Shown in pieces: positions 7,576-18,882 of a stretch of 28,952 nt of DNA. The notes under the pieces are model-generated. The model had not been told where the DNA came from. It saw nothing but the letters and a program-made list of their open reading frames with translations, and made no database searches. The position numbers and the translations under genes are program-made. Source of the stretch: Heterotrichella gracilis (Eukaryota > Sar > Xanthophyceae > Tribonematales > Xanthonemataceae); contig JAULBX010028449.1 of the NCBI GenBank assembly GCA_032358255.1, forward strand, positions 1 through 28,952, written 5' to 3'. How positions within the stretch are numbered: the first letter of the stretch is position 1; each line of letters starts with the position of its first letter.

Positions 7576-10509
7576 TCACAGCCCATGGTCCGCCCACATT
7601 GCTGTGGCGGCGCGGTGCAGCAGTGTGTGCCTGGCGGCCAGTGTGGGCAGGTGCGGGTGGTAGCCACCCCCCACGTACCCCGCCACAGCCACCCCCTGGG
7701 CCAGGCAGGTGTCCAGGACCTGCGGGTGCGGGTGCGGGTGGGGGGGTTAATGGGGCGGGGGGGTTCAGGCCTTGGATGGACACCAACAGCAACCCAGGAG
7801 GTAAGTTGCCACTTGCGATGGTGAATGCACAGGTCTAGCATTGTGCAATACGGGGTTTCAAATCTCCGTTGCAGCCTAGTCCTAGTCCTTTCACCATGCA
7901 GATCAACCCAACGGGGTGTGCCGGGGTTTTGCCAGTGCACCTGCGTCGCGTGCGCATGAACCCCCTCATGCGCCATTGCCTGGAGTTGCAATCACAGAGT
8001 TGCGCAAGAAGGGGAAGAAGGGGAAGAAGGATAACAAGGGGGTTGGCAAAGAGGCGGGACGGAGAGGTGCACTAGATTTTCCCACCGCACCTGCATTTCC
8101 CTGCGCATTAAGCCCCCGTCGCTCAACGCTAACTTGCCCAGGGAATCCTCCGCATGTGGGTCCACCCCCGCGTCATACAGCACCAAATCTGGACGGAATG
8201 TGAACAAAATGGGGGGCAGCACCTCGCCCAACCGCCTGCGGGGCAGGCATGCGAGTCACAAGGGGGGAAGTACTGCCTCGTTAATAACAAGTTTGAAAGT
8301 AATCAGTTGCAATTGTTGATGATGGTGATACCGCTTCTGGGCAGATAGTTCCACGGGGAAAAATCCCCGCCACATTTGGATGAGATGTGGAAAAATGGGG
8401 GCCGGCCACAGGGAATTTTCATTTGGAACCCTCAGTACTCATCATCCCCACATTGAGCCTGCTCGCCTGCTTCCTCCCTGAAAAGCCAGGGTCCAGGGTT
8501 TAGGGTTTTCAACGCAAGGGCGGAACCCTACCCTAGGTACTCGTCATCCCCTGTGCCGTCAGCCAGCCCTACATCCAGCGTGCTTGTCTGCTTCCTTGCC
8601 GGGAAGTTGGTGGCGCAGTGGAAGGATAGGGTGAACACATCTTCCCTCCCCTGGAACACGCACGCGGTGCCATCCCCCTGGGAACAGCATATCAGAAATA
8701 TTCAACAGCGGAAGGTATATCCCAGGGGCTTGCAGGGGGCTCATGGCAAAAACAGATTCCCTCCCCTGGAACAGGCTCGCGGTGCCATCTCCCTGGAAAG
8801 CAAACAGAGGGGGTATTAATATCAGCTGGATAGGGTAGGAGGGCACCGGAGCCTAGGCTTGATCCCAGGAAGGAGGTAGGATACAGGTTTTACCTGGTGC
8901 ACGTGCATATCCACAGCCGACACTTAGGGTTTAGGGTTTTACCTGGCGCACATCCAGATCCCGCTCCCCCTTGCAGTAGCTAGCACAGGATGTGTTGCAG
9001 CCTTAGGTTTAGGGTTTAAAGTTTACCTGGTGCACGTCCAGGTCCAGGATCAGCACCCTCTGCACCTCCCCCTCTTGCAGCAGCACCTCAGCAGTGATCG
9101 CAAGGTCGTTTACTATACAGAAACCAGAACCGTAGGAGGGGAAGGCGTGGTGCGTGCCCCCTGCTGTGTTGCAAGCCAGGCCATGCTGCAGCGCCAGGCG
9201 GGCGGTGAGGAGGGTACCTAAAAGGGTTGGAGGATGTTACTTTTTAAAACTATAATACATGATATTATTAATGATAATCATTGATTAAACTTGTAATGTT
9301 TAATAATATGTTGTTAATATACACTTTTCAGTATTCTGTGCCTGAGATGAGGTGTGAGATGTGCAACAACACCCATGCCTGCCTCCTGATCCCCACCGCA
9401 CTATTTCCCATTCTGGCATTGACAGATCATGGTGGTGCACAAGCTGGGCCTGCGGTGGTGAGCCGCTTACATCAGGCGGACCAAATTAAGCCTGATCACT
9501 CACCTGCCACCTCTGCCAATGTGCGCTCAATGAGCACAGGCGAGGAGGTCAGGGGTCCAAAACCAATGCGCCGCAGGCGCTCGGGGTCCAAATCGCCCCA
9601 CAGAAATCTGTCCAAATACTCCGCATCATGCACCTGCAGGCCACCCCCACCATGGCCTTAAACTCGTACACGAGGCGCCAAGACTCACGGCAACAAAACA
9701 TTACAGGCTGTGATATTTCTCTGTATTTGGACCATGCTAAGACCCATTTGGTATCTGGCGATGTACCTCCGGAATGCATGCAATGGTTTTAGCTGATTAC
9801 TTGCCAATGTATACCAACATAGCGCTTGTGGTCCCATTTGGGGAGACCTTTGGGCTCCCTTGTTGCACACTAGCATACTATATATTTGTTTATAAATGAG
9901 CAAACGAATGTATCTGCTCAACAGTGTGTGCCCAGCAATCGCACTTGGTCCCTTGTGGGCAGGTGGGCAGGCACCATATATTGCGTAGTTCAAGAGGATT
10001 TCATTTTTGGGGTGCGCACCAGGAGCATTTGGTCCCTTGTGGGCAGGTGTGGCGGCACATGGACCTGGCCAGACACCACCACCTCCTCCGCCAGCAGCTG
10101 CTGGTAGATGCAACGGAACACACCCTGCGTGAGCAAGCAGTTTATTTCCCTTTTGATAAGTCATGTCAACCCTGTGCAAGGGTGTTCGGCGCAGGCTGCA
10201 AGGTTTTGCAATGCCCTCCCTTCAGCACTGCCCGTGGATGCAGCGAAGCACACGTTGCAACAGTTGAGAGCTTGCAATGCTGGATTGAAGGAGATGCCAT
10301 GCCAGAACGAAATTAAGAATGCCCTGCACCACCTTGGTCCAGAAACGATGGCAGAATATATTTTAGATATAGCAACAGTGAGCTTTTATTTCCAAAGAAT
10401 AGAAAATGTGGGAATGTAATGGAATGTAATGAAATGTAATGGGCGTGGAGGGCATGTATCGCACCATTGGGAATCTGTGCCCTTCCGGCAGCTGTGGTGC
10501 ACTGTACGC
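7576..10509 (-). CDS. Histone deacetylase superfamily protein, bacterial/plant type (first exon not found)
   Basis: Seven minus-strand exons join in phase: 10509-10465, 10124-10020, 9633-9504, 9217-9027, 8677-8532, 8235-8091 and 7719-7576 (TGA), giving 301 residues, which is about a whole HDAC domain. Motifs in order: LPEGHRFPM at the N-terminus, VHDAEYLDRF, GGTHHAFPSYGSGFC with the active-site His pair (residues 116-117), LDLDVHQGDGTA with zinc ligands D154 and H156, LVLYDAGVDPH with zinc ligand D231, and GGGY with the catalytic Tyr (274). These enzymes remove acetyl groups from histones or other proteins. The HRFPM/DLDVHQGDGTA pattern resembles the COG0123 type shared by cyanobacteria, plants and algae rather than HDAC11. 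All catalytic residues are present, so activity is expected. Location and substrate cannot be told without the N-terminus, which I could not assign upstream of 10509. Confidence 0.9.
8741..8792 (-). repeat. Upstream copy of the GDGTA exon of the HDAC gene
   Basis: It retains a CTTTCCAG acceptor and an open reading of GDGTASLFQGRESVFAMS, then diverges. The functional exon is 8677-8532. In gene direction the copy lies upstream and has lost its 3' part. Confidence 0.85.
8892..8990 (-). repeat. Two downstream copies of the DLDVHQ exon end of the HDAC gene
   Basis: ACCTGGTGCACGTGCATATCC (first 20 bases shared) near 8892 and ACCTGGCGCACATCCAG at 8942 mirror the donor end of the exon at 9027. Both keep the CCAG/GTAAAA donor. 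TTAGGGTTTAGGGTTTTACC separates the units. Confidence 0.8.
9236..9325. other. AT-rich island in an HDAC intron
   Basis: About 90 bases made almost wholly of A and T (TAATAATATGTTGTTAATAT-like) sit between GC-rich exons. The function is unknown. It could be an inserted organelle-type or transposon-derived fragment. Confidence 0.45.
9945..9975 (-). repeat. Downstream copy of the 3' end of the second HDAC exon
   Basis: TTGGTCCCTTGTGGGCAGGT recurs at 9945 and 10029. The copy lies just beyond the donor of exon 10124-10020 in gene direction. Confidence 0.8.
10221..10254 (-). repeat. Upstream copy of the acceptor end of the second HDAC exon
   Basis: GTGGATGCAGCGAAGCACAC resembles GTAGATGCAACGGAACACAC at 10105-10124, so the 5' exon end was duplicated upstream. 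Confidence 0.6.
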
Positions 10510-10839
10510 CTGCAGGAAGGGAAAGCGGGGGTTAAAACCTAGCTAAGGGTGCATGTCCACCCTACCTAGGGCCAGGAGAGGTGTGTAGGAATGGCAACCT
10601 TTCCTTGACCAACTGGGCCTCACTGCATGTCAGGCTTTTCCCCATAAAATAGAGACAATTTTGCTGGTGTGGCATCCTGGTATTGTCCAGGGTCCAGTCT
10701 GTGCACCACACCCTAGGAGGGTCTTCAGCGGACACCGCCAATGCGACCCTATCCTAAACCAACAATGGAAAGTTCTTGTGTGCGCACCGGGTGGTAGACG
10801 ATGGGCACCCCTGGAGGGTGTGGGGAGGGGATACTGCTG

Positions 10840-10935
10840 GATGCTGCTGCTGCTGACGACGATGCTGATGCTGACATGGCACCCCACGATGCCAATGAGG
10901 ATGCTGTTGGCAATGACGTGGCACCCCTTGATGCT

Positions 10936-10979
<44 letters not shown>

Positions 10980-10985
10980 CATGGC
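10840..10985. repeat. GAT/GCT trinucleotide repeat region
   Basis: GATGCTGCTGCTGCTGATG-like sequence is followed by about ten GAT repeats near 10946-10979. The motif GACATGGCACCCC (or GACGTGGCACCCC) recurs three times about 50-60 bases apart. In one frame it reads as Asp/Ala-rich low complexity. Coding use is not supported. Confidence 0.8.
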
Positions 10986-11076
10986 ACCCCATGGTGGTGG
11001 TACTCCACCCCGTGATAATGAGGACACATCTCTCCATGTCGATGCTATGTTGTGACGTGGTGCACGCCGCCGGCCG

Positions 11077-11153
11077 TGGCTGTGGCTGTGGCTGTGGCTG
11101 TGGCTGTGGCTGTGGCTGTGGCTCTGGCTGTGGCTGTGGCTCTGGCTGTGGCA
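11077..11153. repeat. (TGGCTG)n hexanucleotide microsatellite
   Basis: Roughly 12 units with two TCTGGC variants. This is the reverse complement of the (CAGCCA)n run at about 23663-23713. Confidence 0.9.
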
Positions 11154-12168
11154 GGAGGCGGCGTGTCGGCTGGACCCTACTGTAGGGCTACCTTTTGGGC
11201 GGCAAGGGAGGCTTGGAGATGGCGGCTGGAAGGCCAGTGATGGGGGTGTGTGGCATGAGAGCAGGCATGCACGCCGGAGAGGCGCGGCTCCCTGGGACAG
11301 CAAGAGCCTCCCCATAGGCAGAACTAGCATTTAAGGCCCAAGCAGGGATTCAATGCTAATCACTGGAAGTAACCCCAGTGCGTGGTGTGGCATCAAAAAC
11401 GCGCCGCTGCCGATGTCCTCAGTCCCCAGTCCTCAGTCCCTAGTCCCCAGCACCACCGCTGTCAAGAGCCTTTCCCGGGGTCCCCAGGTGTACAGGTGCA
11501 GCTCCCTGGGGCAGCAAGATCCTGCCCACAGGTGTGATACTCAGGTAACCACAGGTGCGTGGGACCAGGCTTGGTGCCAAGCTGTACTGTCAAGCTACCT
11601 GCTGCCACTGTCCCAAGCACTAATCACTCCCCGGCATCTATTCCAAGCTATCAAATTTCAGGCCCCCGTATGTTGCTTGTGGGTGCGCCCACTAGCGAGC
11701 CAAACATGCAACACGACAAGCCTCGCTGGATCCTCTGACTGAGGTGCACAAGAGGTGCACAGTGGTACACGGTTTTGGGTGTTCGGGGTCAACTTTGACG
11801 TCAGGATAGCTATACTGTGTCAAGCGCAAGACCTCCAAATGCACCGCTGGGTTGCACAGCATGTCCCAGTTAGCTACTTACATGCATTTCAGCAACAACA
11901 GCCAGATCAGCAGACAGAATACCGTTGGCTGGATGGCATCTTAAGCAAACAGGACAGCCATGCCTAGCTTGCGATGGGCTTTACCGTTTTCCTCCCGTGG
12001 AAGGTTGTGCACCACACCCTTTAGAGAGGTGCTATCAAACCGGACTAGTTTGCAACTAGAACGTCATTGGTTATGAGTAGATAAGTGGTTGAAAAACTAG
12101 TATGGAGAGTCTTCGCCAACTGTGTATTTCGTGGTCCTTGCCAAAGATCACGAGAGTGAGAGAAACCC

Positions 12169-12208
12169 GTATGCATGCATGCATGTGCGTGCACAAATGC
12201 ATGCATGT
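12169..12208. repeat. TGCATGCA palindromic tract
   Basis: ATGCATGCATGCATG near 12171 and a second ATGCATGCATG near 12198 form an alternating purine-pyrimidine, self-complementary tract. No gene is nearby. Confidence 0.7.
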
Positions 12209-13132
12209 GCAATAAGAATGCACTGTGCCATAAAGTACACCAGGCACCGCTTCAGGTGAAAGCAATACGCCCACGTCACGAGTTATTCGAGAAATTTACC
12301 AAACCCACAACGGACCTAGGCCACCTGCGGAGCTTGCACCCTGACTGCTCGTCAAGTTTATGGAAAGGAATTATTGAGGAACTAGCTCGCAGTTTCCAGG
12401 CGGCAGCTACAATCTAGACTGGCTTCTGATTCCAAGGTATATAGGTTGCCCTGCTACACATTCCGTTCCTTTGCACAGCACGGCTTGGAACGCACGGTCT
12501 CGAAAGGACCTTCACTTGGGTCCTGACCCAATTCACCCCAGAACATAGGTGTGGTCAGGTTCACCCTGTTACCAACTGACCTCAAGCCACCTTGCATTGG
12601 TACTGGACAACATCCAAATACCACGCTACTCACCCATCCACCCAACCTGCCGTTCAACAACCTGCGGTCAGCGTGATTGCGTCATCTGGAGGCACCACAC
12701 CATATGCTCCAAGTGTGGTGTATTCCCTTGTCCTCCCACAACCCTGTATCGATATCATCAATGGAGCACAGTGTCAAACCAGGCCACCATTATTATTCCA
12801 TTTCAATATCTAAACCAGGCCACCAACGGGGCTCCAGGCGCATTCACCATGTGGCGTGGCACTGCAGGTCTAGGAAGGCTCTGTCCTCGCGGTGCGCTGT
12901 GTGGGGGTGGCTAGTTGGCGGGTGGCGGGGCGGGGATGTGGGCAGCCAAGGTGAGGATTTATGGTGGGGAGTGGGCAGCCTAGGTGGGCCACGGGTTTTA
13001 CAGGCTGCGGCGGGTACTCATTCTTCTTCTTCTTATTATTATCAATATTCCTAGGTGGGTATTCTTGTCAGGGATGCGGGCACCCACATTAACCCAACTC
13101 CTGGCACTGCATGTGCAAGACTGACTGCTAAT

Positions 13133-15452
13133 ATGGATGCATTGCTGGAATTGCATGTAAGTATTTAACTAAACATCACTCCCCTTGGACCAGGCCTGGT
13201 ACCTGGCCTACTTCTCCTCCCGTGCCTGCCTCCTCCCCTTCACAAACCTGTATTATCGCCGCCTGGGACTGGATGAGGCGCACATCGGGTACCTGGCGGC
13301 GGCTCGGCCCTGGGTGGGGGCGCTAACAGGTGCTCAAACCCTACCTTAGGGTATGCAGCATTTGTTTGGGCTGTCTTGAACGTGGGCACTTAGCCTCGCA
13401 GTTTACCCTGCCACATATGGGCGCGTTTTCAAATTCTTCTAAGTTCCAACCCCCACTGCAGGCAATGCATGGGCTGCCCTGGCGGATCGAACCCGCGCCC
13501 ACCGCGCCATACTGGCAGCCTCCTTTTACGCCTCCCTGGTTGCCCGCACCTCCCTCTCCTTCACCTCCTTCTTCCCCCTCATGGCGGTGCTGGTGGTGGT
13601 GGCGGATGGATGCGGTTCAGCGGCCACCATCATTGCGGATGTGGTGGTGGGGGCGGCCACGGCGAAGGTGGGGGGTTGGGGATGGTGAGGTTGGGGTGTT
13701 TTTTTGGGGTTTTGGGTGGTGCGGTTGCAGGGTTTAGGGTTTGGGGTCTGGGTGGTGGCGGATGGCTGCGGTTCAGCAGCCACCATTATTGCGGATGTGG
13801 TGGTGGTGGCGGCCACGGCTAAGGTGGGGGTGGGGGGAGCTGGGGGAAGGTAGGGTTTTTTCTTGGTGGTTAGGGTTTAGGGTTTGGGTGCGGCTTGGTG
13901 GCCACCATCATTGCGGATGTGGTGGTGGTGGCGGCCACGGCTAAGGTGGGGGGTGGGGGGGGTGATTTGGGGTGGTAGGGTAAAGGGGGGTTAAATTTGG
14001 GGTGAAGTACTTATGTGTGGTTTGAGATTTGGATGGTATGGGGGTAGTTTTAGGGTTTGGGGTAGGGTTTAGGGTTGTGTGGCGGCGGATGGCTACGTCT
14101 CGACAGGCACCGTCATTGCAGATGTGGTGGGAGGTATGTTGTTAAATATCCACGCAGACTTTCCGTGAACAAGCGCGTTGATTAAGGAAGAAGGAAACCA
14201 GAAGTAAACGACATGGTGCAAATTGACATTTCTGGCCTTTTGCAGGATGGTACATATGGGAAGCAGCGCATGTGGGGGGCAGTCGGGTGGGGCACATTTA
14301 GCCTCGTTGCAGGGGCCGCGGTGCACGCATTTGGGATCTACGCCGCATTTTGGCTCCACGGGGGGCTGGCTCTGCTGGTGCTGTGGCCAACCCTAGCATT
14401 ACCCTACAAAGCCCTGGAGGGTTTTGGGACGGAGAATGGCATGCAAGGGGGGGGAGTACGAGCTTGTGGGTAGCGGGGAGGGGGTGGGTCCCAAGGGGAG
14501 GGGGACAAGGGGGGCAGAGGGGAGTGCAGGGGAGGGTGAGATGTCAATCGTGGGGGGGAACACGGGTGATCAAGGCCAGCAGGAAGGAAAAGACAAACAT
14601 GGCACCCACGACACCCTGATGCAGCCACTGGCAGACACCGATGCCCCAGTAGAGGATCACGTGGCAGGGCGCCAAAACCCTCACCAGGGTATGGTAGCGC
14701 ACACACCAGACTCTGCGCAGGGATGTGCAGCGCACACACCAGACCCTAAGCAGGGTGTTGCAGCTGACGCAGATGTGCATAGCACCCCATCTACCCCCGC
14801 GCTGTTGAGTGCTTGCAAGGGGGATACCGCTGGGGATAGCACTGGGGATCAAGCAAGTAGGAAGAGATCCTCTTTGGGATACCTGGTTGCGCCCGCCAAT
14901 GCCACCTTTTTTGCCACCGCAATCGTCATGGGGTTTGGCATGGGCGTCATTGACGCCTATTTGTTCCTGTATTTGGATGAGCTGGGGGGTAGCGAGGCCC
15001 TCATGGGACTCACCCTCACTTTTACCTGCATTTCAGAGGTTCCCATCCTTTTCTTCTCGGACAGGGTCATTGGGTACCTGGGGGTGGAGAAGATGCTGCA
15101 CCTGGTGCTCGGGGCCTATTGTTTGCGCCTGTACGGGTACTCAATTCTGCACATTTTCGGCACCCCGTGGGCTGTGCTGCCTATGGAGCTGCTGCATGGG
15201 GTCACATTTGGGTTTGCGTGGACTGCGGGGACCCTGAAATGCCGCGCAATTGCGCCCCCCGGAATGGCGGCATTAACGCAGTCGGTGTTCCAGAGCCTGT
15301 TTTTCGGGGTTGGCACGGGGTCGGGGGGCCTGTTTGGGGGGCTCATTTACAGCATGTGGGGGGCACGGGCGGTATTTGAGGTTGCGCTGGCAGCCATGGT
15401 TGTGGGGTGGGCAGGCTGCGCTGTGGCGGGGGCTGTGGTAAGGGGTAACTGA
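13133..15452 (+). CDS. MFSD6-like major facilitator transporter (frame break at a G8 run)
   Basis: Exons 13133-13156 (ATG, MDALLELH), 13194-13329, 13462-13667 and 14246-15452 (TGA) are phase-compatible and give about 523 residues if one surplus base is discounted. The N-terminal helix AWYLAYFSSRACLLPF leads to YYRRLGLDEAHIGYLAAARP and to the MFS motif-A-like GNAWAALADRTRAHRAIL. YGKQRMWGAVGWGTF follows, then the second half with GFGMGVIDAYLFLYLDELGG and SVFQSLFFGVGTGSGGLFGG. This layout is that of the MFS_1-like/MFSD6 family; the substrate is unknown. A hydrophilic loop of about 150 residues (14450-14880) joins the halves and contains the repeat AHTPD..QG. The reading frame shifts by one at 14448-14455. 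The start is the first ATG and could instead be preceded by another exon. Confidence 0.85.
13751..13945 (+). repeat. Two downstream copies of the TM4 exon end of the MFS gene
   Basis: 13751-13823 and 13890-13945 repeat the ATIIADVVV.AATAK coding end and the AAG/GTGGGG donor of the exon ending at 13667. Both stay open in the same frame. TTTAGGGTTTGGGG sequence precedes each. Confidence 0.9.
14081..14131 (+). repeat. Third, more diverged copy of the same MFS exon end
   Basis: GGCGGCGGATGGCTACGTCT..GTCATTGCAGATGTGGTGG resembles the exon ending at 13667 but ends before GAGGTATG rather than the usual donor. It follows a TTTAGGGTTTGGGG run. Confidence 0.75.
14448..14455 (+). other. G8 homopolymer at the MFS frame break
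   Basis: The upstream frame reads KALEGFGTENGMQGGG and closes at 14473. The downstream frame is already open from 14424. Removing one G would join them without a stop, so a sequencing or assembly indel is the simplest cause. A short intron here is the alternative. Confidence 0.6.
14686..14764 (+). repeat. In-frame 36-bp repeat in the transporter loop
   Basis: CAGGG.TGT/ATGG..GCGCACACACCAGAC occurs twice, encoding AHTPDSAQG and AHTPDPKQG in the cytosolic loop. The third unit fades out. Confidence 0.7.
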
Positions 15453-17078
15453 TATGTGTCAACTATGGTTGGCAGGTTGTGGGGACTAACCCATCATCAT
15501 GATTTGTGTTATGTGCCACATCTGCACAGAGGGACACATTGCATTCACGCACTCCACGTTGCCATGGCATCATCGTGAATCATTGCAATGACATTTGGTT
15601 ACCCACTGTGCACAGCTGCATCACTGCATACACTTGAAGTGGCAGTCAGTGCATGATGCCACTATGGTATATGGCGTTAGGAAGACGCGTGCCTGAATGC
15701 ACTGGCAACTGCTTTTCAGTTGTCATATGGTATATAGTAGGGTCATGTTAGTACTACAGCACTGCTGGAGACACACGGGCGCAGCTTTTCAGTGTCTGGC
15801 AGGCCACTAAATAAAGCAATGCATGGGGTGATGCCCATGGCATAATTGCCGCTGCTGTGTTCTTGGCAGCAGCGATGATGGTGGGCAACTTTGAAATAAA
15901 TAAGTTGCTGACATACATGGGAGCCCTCATCACGTAGAACCTGCACACGGCTCTCCCAGGACCCGTTCATCTCTCCACTTGAGGGGGATATAGCCCCGAC
16001 CGATGCCTTGTCGAGACCGCCCTGTCAATATGGCCAAGACCATGCACAAGGGCAACCTTTGGTTACAGTTCTATGAAAGGGAGGGTATACAGCAGTAAGG
16101 GAGGATACTCTCCTGAGGTGACCCTACCCTACTAGCCCTGACCCCTCCAAGTGGGTGGCCTGTTTTAGGTGTGGCACACATATGTATGCATGTACCTTTT
16201 TGTTGCTGGAACATATACTGTGCCCCAGGCTGGGGGGCACCTTCCAGTGTACCAAGGAAATACGGTGTACACATGATCAGACTGATGGCGCAATGGTGAG
16301 ATCTGGGGGGGTTAGCCAGTCGAGAATCTATCTATCTGGTACGTTGCGACAAGTTGACGCGGGGGCAGCTAGCTAAACATGCGGTGGCATGCAGGGGGGC
16401 CAGCTGCTCTACCAGCGCACGGTGCGGGTTTCAATGGTGCCCGCGGGTGACCGCATGCTCACAGACCCTACTACCCTGGCGCAGCACCCGCGGGCTTTGG
16501 GGCTGGTGGATGGTTGCCATTCATCGTGTTATGGCACTGGCGTGGAGGGTCGTCCAGCAAACACGGCAAAGCAGCCAACCCCGTCATGGCTGTGAAATTG
16601 GATATGCCATGACGCGAAAATCAAGCCATTTTCCTGGCGGAGGTGCCACGGTACTGCTGACCTGTATTGCTGTGGCAATTGTATGTGATGATATGCCATG
16701 ACGCAGGCAACTGATATCCAATCGTCCGTGGGATCCCAGGCTGGAAAGCATCTAAATACGTCATGACGTTTGCCTACTACGAGAGTATCTCGAACACGTG
16801 CGTGTCGGTTCGGGTCACCAACCACGTGGCAGCATCACATTTCGTAAAGTGTATGATAATTTAAATTCGTTAAGCGTGCGCCGAATATGCAATATCGGAC
16901 GAGGCGGGCAATTGGTCGAGTTTAGGCGACCTGTTCGAGCCTTAACAAGCTCACCTTATCACGTATACATGTAGCCCAACACGCACAAAAGCCCCAGCTA
17001 TTATCAGTGTCCACCCCGTCAACTGCCGTGCTTCGCATTCTTCCATCAGCAAGCCCACAGTACTGGCCAACCCTGTTT
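15453..17078. other. Intergenic stretch without a recognised gene
   Basis: It holds the MFS 3' flank, with AATAAA-like sequence near 15808, and the upstream region of the next gene. A 15-base direct repeat GATATGCCATGACGC occurs near 16602 and 16690. Open frames around 16354-16701 are unsupported. Confidence 0.5.
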
Positions 17079-17903
17079 ATGCCTCTGTCGCATTGTTGTA
17101 TGTGCGGCGACACCCTCCACCACCTTGCAATGGGTTCCACCGTCCTCGCAGAGCGTGACTGCGCCGCTAGCAGCCAAGCGCCGTCCCTCACCACCTTCTC
17201 TGGAGGCGGTAGCAAGCGGTGGATGAAGAGCCCCTCCCTCCCCAGCCACAGTCACCACTGGAACGTCCTCGGGCGGACTACCCACGAGTCGCCCTTCGCC
17301 GGCTTGAGGAACAACAGGTGCGCAACAGGCTTGGCCATAGAGAGGGAAAGCTTGCTTTTTCTGTTTGTTTGAACCTGGCAGTACCTCGGCTGGGCGCTTG
17401 TGTGCTGGCACGGTTCGTCGGTGGCCATGTTGGTTTGCAGCTGGTACGTACCGGGTATGAGTAGTGATGGGGCCTGGTTGCGTGCACATGCGAGCGATAC
17501 TTGCTAGCTATTTCTACGTATGTTGGTAACCAGGGGTGGGATCACGCCGCGGTGTGGGCTGTCTGCCAGAACCCCATCATCTTACAAAAAACTCGCGTTG
17601 CCAGCTAACTTGGCAAGGCCGCTTGGCTGGTCGCCCAACTCGTGTCACTGACTTTACTCTTGCCACGCACCCTGCAGGGAGACGGAGCAGCCCGAAAAGA
17701 AGCCCACGCGTGCAACCAACTCGCTGCCCTTGATCCTCAACAACAACGAGGACTTTGACGCTACTGCGGCCTGGAACAGGTGGCGGAAGCAGCAAGACAG
17801 CAAAACAGCAAGGACGGCAAAAGTGGAGAACGCCGTCGGCGAAAGCAACGCCCATGGTGAAGACAGCGTGATTCACGAGATGCACGAAAACGGGCGCTGT
17901 TGA
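17079..17903 (+). CDS. Hypothetical protein, two exons, about 154 residues
   Basis: Exon 1 (to 17317) ends NNR at an AG/GTGCGC donor. Exon 2 (17678-17903, TGA) starts after a CACCCTGCAG acceptor and joins in phase as ETEQPEKKPTRATNSLPL. The chosen ATG at 17079 begins MPLSHCCMCGDTLHHLAMG; the frame is open further upstream to at least 17007. The protein is polar, with no membrane segment. It has a Cys cluster near the start (CCMCG) and an acidic/basic tail with DFDATAAWNRWRKQQDSK and VIHEMHENGRC. I recognise no family. Support is the phase match, good splice signals and the lack of stops; unlike the other genes it shows no obvious exon copies. It may be lineage-specific. Confidence 0.5.
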
Positions 17904-18584
17904 GGCGTCATCTCGTTGTTCGGAAAGTGAGAAGTATTTGAATGCCGCGTGCACCCATCCAGATGGGTGATTAGTCTTTAGGTTGTTGGGCGCTGCGATG
18001 CCCAAGTCAGAAGTGTACCTGCTGCACCCCGGTGCTTCCCATTTGTTTCAGTTTTTTAATTGCTGCGTTCCCCTGCTTTCCCTGTTGCTGCGTTATTGGA
18101 CTGCCATTGCTATCGTCCCAGGTTAGTGGGGGTTTGTCGCGAAATTTGCTGTACGTTTTGCCAAGTTTTCGCTGGAGTCCGTCTTGATGTCAGCGCCACA
18201 ACTTGCGCTCAGCGCTTGCTGACTTTACAGCCATTATGGCATAGGACGTCACTGAACGACGTCTGCATTTTGATCTCCTACTAGAAGGTCCATTGAATGT
18301 TCCACTCTTGGTAGGATTTTTTTCAAGTCGAGGCCCGTGAATGCTGCCTGGCCTCAATAAATAGCCAACCAGCTTGAAGCTCTGGTTGAAGCGTGCCACC
18401 ATTTGGCTGGCAACGTGCACTTTTTAGCACGCTATTGGTAATGCTGCTCTAATAGCCCTTTGATTTTGGCAGATGTTCCTAAGCCTACATAGACATAATA
18501 TGCTGTTTGTTTTGGGGAGTTCCCACAGTTCTAGGGAGCCCAGCCCTGCAAGGCTTGGCTGCATATTGCCTAGCCGTCTGCTGC

Positions 18585-18589
18585 TGTAA
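18585..18589 (+). terminator. Possible TGTAA polyadenylation signal for the 17079-17903 gene
   Basis: A TGTAA motif about 680 bases past the stop. It is short and distant, so support is weak. Confidence 0.2.
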
Positions 18590-18792
18590 TACTTGACACC
18601 TGATCACTACTGGTATTGGCTAAAACCGAACTGGGCAAGATGCGCCCGGGCTGCAGTGACCCATGTGCCTTACAGTCCGAACACCACGCAATGCCCCCGA
18701 TGCCCTAGTGCTAACTCTGTAGAAGTCACTGTGCACCCAATTGCAACTCCGCCCCTAGTCAATCCTTATTATTAAATTTTTTTTCCAAGGTC

Positions 18793-18797
18793 TTACA
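18793..18797 (-). terminator. Likely TGTAA polyadenylation signal for the hydrolase gene
   Basis: On the minus strand TGTAA lies about 86 bases after the stop codon at 18883, a plausible distance for a green-algal transcript. Confidence 0.4.
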
Positions 18798-18849
18798 TCA
18801 AGCCCAAACCTTGCCACCCCCAAGTTGACCCCAACCCCTCTCACCCCCA

Positions 18850-18867
18850 GGGGAGTTGAAACCATAC
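18850..18867 (-). repeat. Copy of the hydrolase C-terminal exon end past the stop
   Basis: GGGAGTTGAAACCATAC matches GGGAGTTGAAGCCGTAC at about 18894-18910, another post-stop duplicate. Confidence 0.65.
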
Positions 18868-18882
18868 TAATAAATAAGATAT

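Larger units (their letters stand above)
10516..13132. other. Gene-poor stretch between the HDAC and MFS genes
   Basis: It lies head to head between two diverging genes, so it should contain both promoters and probably the first HDAC exon. Several long open frames exist on both strands but are driven by trinucleotide and hexanucleotide repeats. A frame ending at 12417 (LGHLRSLHPDCSSSLWKGII) matches nothing I know. No start, TATA box or known motif can be defended. Confidence 0.5.

Noticed and set aside
10520..10680. ATGGGGAAAAGCCTG frame as the first HDAC exon
   Set aside because: Its only good donor (CCTAG/GTAGGG) leaves the wrong phase for the exon at 10509, so the start was left unassigned.
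10661..11330. Long open frames on both strands (Asp/Ala-rich, Gly/Cys-rich, His/Ser-rich)
   Set aside because: All are produced by trinucleotide and hexanucleotide repeats that stay open in several frames. No domain or splice logic supports any of them.
12175..12417. Open frame ending LARSFQAAATI
   Set aside because: It starts in a TGCATGCA repeat, has no recognised homology and no partner exons.
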